A stretch of DNA of 32,857 bases from contig JAJDVJ010000044.1 in assembly GCA_022826205.1 (NCBI GenBank), positions 1-32,857 of the forward strand, written 5' to 3'. A program made the position numbers and the translations under genes. The DNA comes from Silicimonas sp. GTDB lineage: Bacteria > Pseudomonadota > Alphaproteobacteria > Rhodobacterales > Rhodobacteraceae. A model generated the notes under the pieces. It searched no databases. It was given only the letters and a program-made list of their open reading frames with translations, and had not been told where the DNA came from. This document shows positions 1 through 7,373 of this stretch, in pieces. Position 1 is the first letter of the stretch, and each line of letters begins with the position of its first letter.

Positions 1-138
1 GCCGATCGTCTCCACTGACACCATCTCCACTGCCTCGCTGATTCGTTGCGAGGCAGGCGTTTCCACCTGATCAGGGGTGGGTCAAATTTCGACGCGAATC
101 ACCCCCCGAAGTGGGTCAATTTTCAACGCGATTCCACA
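1..138 (+). mobile_element. Terminal part of an IS21-like insertion sequence (partial)
   Basis: Two imperfect direct copies of a repeat with the core GTGGGTCAA(A/T)TTTC lie at 77-101 and 111-136, 34 bp apart. Read on the minus strand the outer tip starts TGTGG at 138 and continues into TTGACCCAC. Multiple short repeats at the ends, with a TGT tip, are typical of IS21-family elements (family knowledge, recalled and not searched). An 8-bp stem (30-37 with 49-56) lies just inside. The transposase genes istA and istB would lie left of the window; I see no convincing istB tail in bases 1-70. The element has cut the recombinase gene at about base 138, because that gene's stop codon lies inside the repeat. 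Confidence 0.55.
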
Positions 139-814
139 CCCCTGCCCTGCGGGCGAGCAGGACGAAGGTCTGGGTCAGATATTCCGGACGCATCGGCTGG
201 CCGGATGCGAGCACGAACAGACACTCGCCGGGCCCGCCCTTCCGCCTCCGCGCCACGAGGTATTCGTCGAGGGCACGCCGGGCGCTCTCGTGCAGGGGCA
301 CCAGGCGGTCCCGGCGGTTCTTGGCGTTCCTGACCATGAGCCCGTCCGGTCCCAGGTCGTCCAGCAGCAGCCCGGTCGCTTCCGAGCGCCTCAGCCCGGT
401 GCATGCGACGAGGCCGATGATGAAGTGGAAGGTCAGCGGGGTGAGCGACCCTGCCGGCGGCAGTGACAGCGCCTCCGCCATGATCTTCCGGATCTCCTCG
501 GGAGACGGAATGCGCGGCGGCGGCCGGTGCCGTCGCGGCCTGCCCAGAGCGTCCGGGTGGGGCACCTCGTGGCGGTCGTCCCCGACATGGAGGAAGACGG
601 CCAGCCCGCGGATGATGCGCAATCGCCTTTGGGCCTCGCTGACCGACGCTGTCGTGCGGGCCCAGCCCAGGACACTGTCTCCACGCACGAACCTGTCGCC
701 CCGGGCGTCGGCAAACTCGGCGTAACGGATCAGGACCCGCTCCTGTCTCTTGAACGACAGGCCCAGCGCCTTCTTGCGGGCGACGTAATCCCTCACATGA
801 TCCGTCATGGTCAT
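116..814 (-). pseudogene. Tyrosine recombinase/integrase, 3' end removed by IS insertion
   Basis: This is a 232-aa remnant of a phage-integrase-family site-specific recombinase. The N-terminal core-binding domain covers about residues 5-80. The catalytic domain begins near residue 105 and holds the box I arginine (TGLRRSE, R142). The reading frame then enters the IS21-like end and stops after a foreign tail, WNRVEN. Box II (HxxR), the second His/Trp and the nucleophilic Tyr are all missing, so it should be catalytically dead. About 100 residues appear lost, judged from a usual size near 330 aa. Its ATG overlaps the stop of the upstream recombinase by 4 bp (ATGA), so the two were translationally coupled. 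It is probably the second gene of a multi-recombinase element. Confidence 0.75.
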
Positions 815-2376
815 CGGGCCTCTCCCTCGAAAGGCCAGGGCTGCGCCAGTTCCCGGAGCATCCGGACGTCGACGCGGGCATAGATTGCGGTCGTGTCGGG
901 GGACCTGTGCCTGAGAAGGGTGCCGATGGCTTCAAGGGGGGCGCCGTCGCGCAGGAGATTTGTCGCCGCCGAGTGCCTGAACAGGTGCGAAGATGCCGGA
1001 CCGACGCCCCGGATGCCGGCCCGCTGGATTGCACGGCCGACGATGGAACTGCTGATGCCGCTGCGCGTCAGGGGGAGGTGCGGTGCCCTGATGCGGAGAA
1101 ACACTTTCCTCTCGTCGCTGCGTGGCCGAGCCTTCAGGATGTAGTCCCGCAGCGCGTCGCCCACGTCCTGCGGCAGCGGCAGTTCCGCCTCGCGCCGCGA
1201 CTTGCCGCTGACCCGGATGACGGCCCTGTCCCAGTCGATGTCGTCGAGATGCAGCCCGGAGACGTCGCCGGCCCGCAGCGCAAGCCGGGCGAGCAGCAGC
1301 AGGGCCGCCCGGTCGCGCACCCCGAGCGGCGTCGTCACGTCGCAGGTCGCGATCATGCGCTCGATGTCGTCCTGCCCGACATGCCGGGGCAGGCTCTCGC
1401 CCCGGAGTCTCGAGACCGTCGGGACGGCGTGGACGAGTTCCGGCCGGCAGAGGCCGTTGGCCCCGAGGAAGCGCAGGTACATCCGGAACGCGCTCGCCTC
1501 GTTGCCGGCCTGTTCGCGAGAGGCGGCTTCGAGACGGTCCAGGATCGTGCTCCGGATCCGTGCGGCGTCATACGCCCCCGGATCGTCGCCGAGAACGGGA
1601 AGCAGCGTGCGAACGAGACCTTCGTATCTTTCTATGGTCGTGTCCCTGAGGCCGCGATGCCGCCGAAGCCAGTGCAGGAATGCATCGAGATGTTCGCTGC
1701 GTTCCACCCGGCGCCGCCGGACCGTCGGCGCCGGGACGGCATTCCTGTCGGCCAAAAACGCGGCAAAGCGCCGGAGCATGGATCGGGAGCGGTCCTCGCC
1801 AACGAACCCGAAGGGCCTGTTGTCAAGGAACCCCGGATGAACGCAGGCGCAGTCATGGGCGAGAAAGCGGCGCTGGATGCGTTCGTCGGCCGCCGCCAGG
1901 GGAACGTCCGACAGGTGGAGCCAGACGATGAAGTGGCGGCACAGGTTCCCGATCCCCTGGACCGTCGAGCGGGCATATCCCCGCTCCTCCAGGGAATCCA
2001 GGAACTGCGCCACGTGGCGTCCTCCGGCCTCGATCTCCGGCGGCGTTCCGGCCTGCGCGGTCTCGATCAGATGCCGGAGGAACCGGACCGCATGCCGCCG
2101 GCGATGCCGTCCGGGCTTCCTGCCGGTGCGACGTCGGCCCGGGCAACCGCATTCATGGCGCATGAAGCGGTCAACGAGGCGGATGTCGAACGTGTCGAGA
2201 CCCTGCCCGTTGAGTGACAGCCAGACCGCGATGTGCGCTGCTGTACCGGTCAATGAGCGAGTCATCGTGGCCGAAAGGCCAAGGCTCTTCACGTACTCCG
2301 CGTAGCGCTGGACAACACGGGCATCCCGCTCCGGAACCACGTCGGGCAGCGGTACGTCAAATCGATTCGAAGGCAT
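811..2376 (-). CDS. Tyrosine-type site-specific recombinase (521 aa)
   Basis: The C-terminal catalytic domain (about residues 335-515) is complete: the box I arginine in LALRAGDVSGL, a lysine in VSGKSRREAEL, HLFRH (H464, R467), a histidine in LLRHRS (H490) and the nucleophile Y499 in AIYARVD. A SAM-like core-binding domain precedes it at about 230-320. The first 230 residues are unusual: two copies of a module with the pattern RF(M/L)xH(E/D)C(G/A)C, near residues 70-80 and 170-180. The start is supported by GGAGAG 8 nt upstream on the minus strand. The next recombinase overlaps it by 4 bp. Tandem overlapping tyrosine recombinases are the hallmark of RIT (recombinase-in-trio) and Tn554-like elements; which type this is cannot be settled here. 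Catalytic residues look intact, so the protein could still act on its repeats. Confidence 0.85.
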   Translation of the reverse strand: MPSNRFDVPLPDVVPERDARVVQRYAEYVKSLGLSATMTRSLTGTAAHIAVWLSLNGQGLDTFDIRLVDRFMRHECGCPGRRRTGRKPGRHRRRHAVRFLRHLIETAQAGTPPEIEAGGRHVAQFLDSLEERGYARSTVQGIGNLCRHFIVWLHLSDVPLAAADERIQRRFLAHDCACVHPGFLDNRPFGFVGEDRSRSMLRRFAAFLADRNAVPAPTVRRRRVERSEHLDAFLHWLRRHRGLRDTTIERYEGLVRTLLPVLGDDPGAYDAARIRSTILDRLEAASREQAGNEASAFRMYLRFLGANGLCRPELVHAVPTVSRLRGESLPRHVGQDDIERMIATCDVTTPLGVRDRAALLLLARLALRAGDVSGLHLDDIDWDRAVIRVSGKSRREAELPLPQDVGDALRDYILKARPRSDERKVFLRIRAPHLPLTRSGISSSIVGRAIQRAGIRGVGPASSHLFRHSAATNLLRDGAPLEAIGTLLRHRSPDTTAIYARVDVRMLRELAQPWPFEGEAR

Positions 2377-2853
2377 GGTGCTTCTCTCCTGTCAGTGCAA
2401 AACCGACAGGATTGGAGCAGATTCTAATGTGAACCTGATCAGCGGAAAGGGCGTGTCATGACAGGAACCTGGGATTCAAGGTTCCCATAACCATCAGGTT
2501 CCCATAACACCGCAAATCGGAACGTTCCCATTTGCGGTGCTCCGTTCACAGCAACAGGTTCGACGACTTCTGGGAGCGACGGGCAGGCTGACATCGCGGC
2601 GGCGTGCACAAATTTGTCGTGCACCCGTCGCAAACTTTCAGCAACAAGCCTCGCTGCGGAGTGGCAAGTCTTCCTTGCGGGTGCAGACACTCATCAAGAC
2701 ATGTCGCCGCGGCAGGTGGCACCCCGAGCGAGACATTCGAGTTGAGCGCAGCATAATGTGCGCCGATTTACGTGGAATTCCCTTTCTGGAGCACTTACCA
2801 CAGCCGCTACTCAGGATTGCCAATGCGGCATATTCTTAAGGAGGGTGGCTCCC
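2377..2853. other. Non-coding stretch between recombinase gene and GNAT gene
   Basis: These 477 bp hold the recombinase ribosome-binding site, the repeat cluster at 2464-2539 and then about 300 bp in which I see no convincing gene. The open frame that starts at 2758 is only an upstream extension of the acetyltransferase frame without a good ribosome-binding site. Confidence 0.5.
2464..2539. repeat. Repeat cluster with a 32-bp palindrome, probable recombinase-element end
   Basis: Several nested repeats lie upstream of the 521-aa recombinase gene. A perfect 13-bp direct repeat, AGGTTCCCATAAC, occurs at 2479-2491 and 2496-2508 (17-bp period). An inverted partial copy, GGAACCT, lies at 2464-2470. 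Next comes a 32-bp palindrome at 2508-2539 with arms CACCGCAAAT and ATTTGCGGTG around a perfect GGAACGTTCC core; only one symmetric pair (2518/2529) fails to match. The motif TTCCCAT recurs a third time inside the palindrome. Such arrays resemble recombinase arm or core sites at the ends of integrating elements. The matching far end would be beyond the IS and outside the window. Confidence 0.6.
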
Positions 2854-3351
2854 ATGATTCGCAACGAATCGCGTCGGACCAAGGATTCCGTCGAAATCGA
2901 AATTCGGGCTGTACGGGAACAGGATCGACCAGATTGGTGTAAGCTGTTTGCCAGTTACGGCCATTTCTATGACCAGCAGTTGAGCGAGAAGGTCCTTGAT
3001 CGAGTCTGGGGCTGGCTTATGGATGGAGACCACCCTACAAGCGGACTGGTAGCGGTCAAAGACGGCCAGATTGTCGGCATTGCCCATTTTCGTCCATATT
3101 GCCGCACTCTGTCTGGAAGCTCTGCCTGCTTTCTCGACGATCTGTTTGTCGTACCCGCCGAACGTGGTCGCGGAGTCGGTCGCCGGTTGATTGAAGCGAC
3201 TTCCGTGCTTGCGGAGAAGGCAGGCTGGGACTTTGTGCGTTGGATGACGGCGCAGGATAACCTTCAGGCACAGCAACTCTACGAGACCGTTGCCGAAAGG
3301 ACCGAGTGGCTGACATATCAGCTCTCTCCACAAACTGGCCGCGAGGCATGA
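2854..3351 (+). CDS. GNAT family N-acetyltransferase
   Basis: A 165-aa single-domain Gcn5-related acetyltransferase, expected to move an acetyl group from acetyl-CoA to an amine; the substrate is unknown. The acetyl-CoA binding motif is clear: beta-strand CFLDDLFVVP followed by the pyrophosphate loop ERGRGVGRRLIEA (R/QxxGxG/A type), then WMTAQDNLQAQQLYE, which is typical of the end of the fold. I chose ATG 2854 because AAGGAGG ends 9 nt upstream (2838-2844) and the domain begins soon after; an open frame from 2758 would add 32 unlikely residues. A 6-bp inverted repeat, GATTCG/CGAATC, spans codons 1-6 (2856-2870). The gene stands alone next to mobile DNA, so it may be cargo or simply a flanking gene. 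Confidence 0.85.
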   Translation: MIRNESRRTKDSVEIEIRAVREQDRPDWCKLFASYGHFYDQQLSEKVLDRVWGWLMDGDHPTSGLVAVKDGQIVGIAHFRPYCRTLSGSSACFLDDLFVVPAERGRGVGRRLIEATSVLAEKAGWDFVRWMTAQDNLQAQQLYETVAERTEWLTYQLSPQTGREA

Positions 3352-3402
3352 AACGCTGCCAAGCGCAATTTCATCGTCGATGAGTATTGGAATCCGGTGG
3401 GG

Positions 3403-3423
3403 CGGCTGTCGCCGCGACAGCCG
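3403..3423 (+). terminator. Perfect 9-bp hairpin downstream of the GNAT gene
   Basis: CGGCTGTCG at 3403-3411 and CGACAGCCG at 3415-3423 form a perfect 9-bp stem with a 3-nt loop, 52 nt after the GNAT stop codon. No T tract follows, so a Rho-independent terminator is possible but not proven; an RNA-stabilising hairpin fits equally well. Confidence 0.4.
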
Positions 3424-3589
3424 TGAGGAGTACGCTTGTGGAATGGGATGATCAAAGGAGCCCGGGATCTCGTTTCCGGAACCAACCCAATGGCACTGGC
3501 ATTACTGCGGCATTTTCTGGTCCGTCGTGCACTTGCACTTCTGTCATGGTTTGGCGGATCTTGACGGCCGAACGTCTGGTGGTGCGTTT

Positions 3590-3770
3590 CTCCAAAATGA
3601 CGCTGCAACCGATGTCCGCCAGCATTTGGCCTCAGCACGTCAATGCAGCGCCTGCATGCGCTGCATTGCTTGGGGAGGTGCCTGCCTGGATGACCTGGAA
3701 TGGCTTGGGTCTTGCGGTGGCTGGCATCTTCCCTGGCAACGCGACGTCCTGCCTGACATTCAGAATGTTC
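3590..3770 (+). pseudogene. Possible remnant of an EamA/DMT-family transporter C-terminus
   Basis: The 508 bp between the GNAT gene and the MORN gene contain no intact gene that I recognise. One plus-strand frame reads AALLGEVPAWMTWNGLGLAVAGI at about 3658-3730. This resembles the last two membrane helices of EamA drug/metabolite transporters (LGE.P..M.W.G..L...G pattern). The upstream residues in that frame look scrambled and no start or full-length frame is present, so if the match is real it is a decayed fragment. This rests on motif recall alone. Confidence 0.3.
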
Positions 3771-3859
3771 GAATGCGCCAAGCTGCATGATTTGCGCGTT
3801 CAATGTCCGGCCGTAGGACGGAAGCGCCGTTGCAACACCTTCAATTGGGACCGTGAGCG

Positions 3860-5281
3860 TCAGTCGCCTTCGTTAGGGTTCGGGGCTGGCCCGTCCGTGC
3901 CGGTGGTCAGTGACCCGTTCTCCCAGATGCCGCTGAGCTCAACGCCGTTTTCGTACCGCATCGTGCCCCGGCCGTGGCGCTTGCCGGCATGGAACGCGCC
4001 CTCGTAAACGCCACCGTTAGCGTAGGTCGCGACACCGTTGCCCTCGATTTCGCCCGCCTTCCATTCACCAGTATAGGTGTAGCCGTCAGCCGTCCTGATC
4101 GTGCCCGTTCCCTCGCGCTTGCCGTTCACAAAGGTGCCCCGGTAGACCGAGCCATTCGTGTAATGCGACACGCCTTCGCCTTCGCGCTGACCGTTCACCC
4201 ACTCGCCTTCGTAGGAAAATCCGTCCGTGAAGTCGATCCTGCCGATGCCGTGCATCTGGGCATCCTTGAATTCGCCTACATAGACGGTGCCGTTGGCATA
4301 GCTCACGGATCCCATCCCATTGATCACGCCGTCAAGCCACTCGCCATCGTAGCTGCCTCCATCGACGTAGACGATCTTTCCGGTCCCGTGCGCCAGGTTG
4401 TTCCTGAGGGTGCCTGTGTAGACGGAGCCGTCGGGATAGGTGACTTCGCCGGCCCCCTCGATCTTGTCGGCCACCCACGTGCCCGAATACCTGTAACCGT
4501 CATTGCCGGTGAAGGTGCCTTGGCCGTCGCGCATGTCGGCCTTGAACGTACCCTCGTAGAGATCGCCGCTGGCATAAGAGACGCGGCCTTCGCCATGGCG
4601 CTGACCGTCGAGGAACTTGCCCTCATAGATGTCTCCATTCGGCTGGGACAGACGTCCGTCACCGTGAATCTGACCCTTGGACCACTCGCCGTCATAGATC
4701 GTCCCGTCAGCCATGGCGAACGATCCTTGGCCGTCACGCAAGCCTCCGACAAACGAGCCGTCATAAATCGCGCCGTCCGCGTATTCGATGCGTCCCTGGC
4801 CATCCTTTTCGCCATTTGACCATGCGCCTTCGTAGACGTAGCCGTTCGGGTGCTCCATCCGACCCTGTCCATGAGGCAAGGCGTCGACAAATTCTCCCAC
4901 ATAACGCACACCGGTGGCGTATTCGGCGACACCCTGGCCGTTGATCTTGCCATCGCGCCACTCGCCGTCATACGTGCCGCCTTCCGCAAAGATGATTCTA
5001 CCGGTTCCTTCCGGCTTTCCGTTCACGAACTGGCCGATGTAGACCGAGCCGTCGCTGTAGCTTGCCTTGCCCTGACCCTCGATGCGGCCTTCTACCCACT
5101 CGCCTTCATAGACGTAGCCATTGGGCAGCCGATACGTTCCCTGGCCGTGCTGCTTGCCGTCCTTGAACGTGCCTTCGTAGATTCCGCCATCGTCGTACTG
5201 CTTGGTGATGATGTCCTGAGCAAGCGCCCCTCCGGAGCTTGCTGCGGCCAACGGAAGGATCAGTCCCAATGCCAGCTTCAT
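3860..5281 (-). CDS. Exported MORN-repeat protein (473 aa)
   Basis: After a signal peptide (MKLALGLILPLAAASSGGALAQ, likely cleaved after the ALA-Q region) the whole protein is a run of 23-residue MORN repeats. I count 18 full copies and a degenerate 19th (VELSGIW), each of the type xxYxGxWxxGxxxGxGxxxxxxG. Tryptophan and phenylalanine alternate at the GEW/GEF position along much of the array. MORN repeats form an extended beta-hairpin ribbon and in other proteins bind lipids or partners; no enzymatic domain is present, so this is probably a periplasmic or surface scaffold. The acidic tail PAPNPNEGD ends it. ATG 5281 has GAGGT 6 nt upstream on the minus strand. The array also leaves a 69-bp DNA periodicity. 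Confidence 0.88.
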   Translation of the reverse strand: MKLALGLILPLAAASSGGALAQDIITKQYDDGGIYEGTFKDGKQHGQGTYRLPNGYVYEGEWVEGRIEGQGKASYSDGSVYIGQFVNGKPEGTGRIIFAEGGTYDGEWRDGKINGQGVAEYATGVRYVGEFVDALPHGQGRMEHPNGYVYEGAWSNGEKDGQGRIEYADGAIYDGSFVGGLRDGQGSFAMADGTIYDGEWSKGQIHGDGRLSQPNGDIYEGKFLDGQRHGEGRVSYASGDLYEGTFKADMRDGQGTFTGNDGYRYSGTWVADKIEGAGEVTYPDGSVYTGTLRNNLAHGTGKIVYVDGGSYDGEWLDGVINGMGSVSYANGTVYVGEFKDAQMHGIGRIDFTDGFSYEGEWVNGQREGEGVSHYTNGSVYRGTFVNGKREGTGTIRTADGYTYTGEWKAGEIEGNGVATYANGGVYEGAFHAGKRHGRGTMRYENGVELSGIWENGSLTTGTDGPAPNPNEGD

Positions 5282-5340
5282 TGTGCACCTCAGTCACGCC
5301 ACCGGCCCGATGCACGGTGGCCTGCCACATGCTGGAAAGA

Positions 5341-5469
5341 CTAGTTGAGAGCAAAATTGCCCGCAAACGCTTTTCCCTGCGTTGATTCCTTGATCTGTGA
5401 CATGGTCCGGCAATAACTCATGGCGGGGTATTGCGTCCGGCTCTCGCGGAACATAGTGCCGGAAGGCAT
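5341..5469 (-). CDS. Possible small ORF (42 aa), unrecognised
   Basis: A minus-strand frame ends at 5341 between the divergent MORN gene and nadE. From ATG 5469, with GGAA a few bases upstream, it would encode 42 aa (MPSGTMFRESRTQYP and so on). The composition is less arginine-rich than typical shadow frames here. It could be longer (open to 5580) but would then overlap the nadE start. No family is recognised. Confidence 0.2.
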   Translation of the reverse strand: MPSGTMFRESRTQYPAMSYCRTMSQIKESTQGKAFAGNFALN

Positions 5470-5544
5470 GATTTCCGGCCCTGAAGCGAGCAGGGCGGGG
5501 TTGGTTACGATGTCCGGCCCTGCAGAGGGATCCTGTGGAGACGC

Positions 5545-7206
5545 ATGATGGCAAGAAGATTTCGCGTGACGCTGGCGCAAATGAACCCCACGGTTGGGGA
5601 TTTTGCAGGCAATGCGGCGCTGGCGCAGTCCGCATGGGATCAGGGTCGTACGGCAGGTGCCGACCTGGTAATGCTTACCGAGATGTTCATCACAGGCTAC
5701 AACACGCAGGATCTTGTGATGAGGCCATCATTTGTGCGCGACGCCGAGGCGCGTCTAGACGCATTGCGCGTGGCTTGCGTGGATGGTCCGGCGCTCGGGA
5801 TTGGTGGGCCGTTGCGCCAGGACGGAAAGCTCTACAATGCCTTCCACGTCTTCAAGGATGGCCATGTGGTGCGCCGGAATCTCAAGCGCGAACTGCCGAA
5901 CGAGACGGTATTCGACGAAGTCCGGGTCTTTGACCGGGGACCCTTGGCGGGCCCTTTCGATCTCGGGGGCGTTCGCATCGGAGCGCCGATCTGCGAGGAT
6001 GCATGGCATGAAGACGTGCCCGAAGCACTCGCGGAGTCCGGGGCGGAAATTCTCTTGGTGCCGAACGGCTCACCCTATTGCAGGGAGAAGTTCGATACTC
6101 GCCTGAACCTCATGGTGGCGCGAGTCGTCGAGACCGGCTTGCCGCTTGTCTATCTCAACATGATCGGAGGTCAGGACGACCAGGCATTCGATGGTGGCAG
6201 CTTCGTCTTGAATCCCGGCTGCGAAATGGCGGTTCGGATGCCCTTCTTTGACGAGTCCGTTGCCCATGTGGATTTCGAGGAGGGGCGAAACGGCTGGCGC
6301 GCGCTGAAGGGCGAGATCGCGCCGTGTCCGGGTCCTTGGGAATTGGACTATCGTGCCATGGTCGAGGCCACACGGGACTATATCCGGAAGGCGGGGTTCT
6401 CGAAGGCGCTTCTCGGCTTGTCCGGTGGCGTCGACAGCGCAGCCGTTGCCTGCATTGCCGTGGACGCCCTTGGTCCGGAGAACGTGCGCTGCGTCATGAT
6501 GCCTTCGGAATACACGAGCGGACAGTCTCTGGATGATGCTTCCGCAGTGGCGGCGGCTCTTGGAGTCAGGCTCGACACGGTACCGATCGCGGCACCAGTC
6601 AAGGCGACAGTGCAGGTCTTGGCCTCGCTTTTCGAGGGCAGGAAGCCAGACATCACGGAAGAGAACATCCAGTCGCGACTGCGCGGCGTCATCCTCATGG
6701 CGCTTTCGAACAAATTTGGCGAGATGCTGCTGACGACAGGCAACAAGTCGGAGGCGGCCGTCGGGTATGCGACGATCTATGGTGACATGGCCGGCGGCTA
6801 CAATCCGGTCAAGGATCTCTACAAGACGCGGGTCTTCGAGACCTGCCGCTGGCGCAACGCCAACCATCGGCCGTGGATGAAAGGACCTGCCGGGTCAGTG
6901 ATTCCGGCGGTCGTGATCGAGAAGCCACCGACGGCCGAACTGAGAGAGGGGCAGAAGGACAGCGATTCCCTGCCCGAATACGCCGATCTGGACGTGATTT
7001 TGACGGCCCTGATCGATGACGAAATTCCGGTCGCCGAAGTTGTGGAGCTGGGATTCGAACGCGAGGTCGTCGAACAGGTTGAACAGCTCCTGTACCGCGC
7101 CGAGTACAAGCGCTTCCAGTCGGCGCCCGGCGTACGGTTGACCGAACGGTCATTTTGGTTGGATCGGCGTTATCCGATCATCAATCGCTGGCGGGATCCG
7201 TCCTGA
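5545..7206 (+). CDS. nadE: Glutamine-dependent NAD+ synthetase
   Basis: This cytoplasmic enzyme makes NAD+ from deamido-NAD+ (NaAD), ATP and glutamine, the last step of NAD synthesis. The N-terminal nitrilase-type glutaminase domain (about 5-250) has the catalytic triad Glu46 (TEMFITGY), Lys114 (LKREL) and Cys150 (ICEDAW). The C-terminal synthetase domain (about 265-553) has the ATP-pyrophosphatase P-loop SGGVDS, then SEYTSGQS and TTGNKSEAAVGYATIYGDM. Its 553 aa matches the long glutamine-dependent form rather than the short ammonia-dependent one. Two ATGs in tandem (5545, 5548) follow GTGGAG; either may be used. No operon partner is obvious: the MORN gene is divergent and the next gene is 167 bp away with its own promoter-like motif. 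Confidence 0.95.
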   Translation: MMARRFRVTLAQMNPTVGDFAGNAALAQSAWDQGRTAGADLVMLTEMFITGYNTQDLVMRPSFVRDAEARLDALRVACVDGPALGIGGPLRQDGKLYNAFHVFKDGHVVRRNLKRELPNETVFDEVRVFDRGPLAGPFDLGGVRIGAPICEDAWHEDVPEALAESGAEILLVPNGSPYCREKFDTRLNLMVARVVETGLPLVYLNMIGGQDDQAFDGGSFVLNPGCEMAVRMPFFDESVAHVDFEEGRNGWRALKGEIAPCPGPWELDYRAMVEATRDYIRKAGFSKALLGLSGGVDSAAVACIAVDALGPENVRCVMMPSEYTSGQSLDDASAVAAALGVRLDTVPIAAPVKATVQVLASLFEGRKPDITEENIQSRLRGVILMALSNKFGEMLLTTGNKSEAAVGYATIYGDMAGGYNPVKDLYKTRVFETCRWRNANHRPWMKGPAGSVIPAVVIEKPPTAELREGQKDSDSLPEYADLDVILTALIDDEIPVAEVVELGFEREVVEQVEQLLYRAEYKRFQSAPGVRLTERSFWLDRRYPIINRWRDPS

Positions 7207-7338
7207 CGCGACAGGGCCGCCTGTCTCCAACGATGCTCGATTGCCGGTCGCGGCGCACCTGTTTCCCTGATCTGCCAAGACAGCGGAGCCTACCGATCCC
7301 TTGACGGTGCGGAATCGGGTTGCCGAGGGCATACCGAC

Positions 7339-7367
7339 TTGTTGCCACCGCCTCATGCGCCTAGATG
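7339..7367 (+). promoter_or_regulatory. Candidate promoter of the S49 peptidase operon
   Basis: TTGTTG (7339-7344), a 17-bp spacer and TAGATG (7362-7367) stand exactly 6 nt before ATG 7374. Transcription would begin at or next to the start codon, which suggests a leaderless mRNA. This is inferred from spacing only. Confidence 0.4.
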
Positions 7368-7373
7368 GGGGCC

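Noticed and set aside
907-2217. 436-aa plus-strand open frame
   Set aside because: It lies wholly antisense to the recombinase gene, is rich in Pro/Arg/Ala and matches no family; it is a high-GC shadow frame.
3974-4819. 281-aa plus-strand frame opposite the MORN gene
   Set aside because: Its apparent internal repeats are the antisense image of the 69-bp MORN periodicity.
3860-5281. 69-bp periodic repeats as a possible CRISPR array
   Set aside because: The repeats diverge continuously, have no spacer/repeat alternation and encode perfect 23-aa MORN units.
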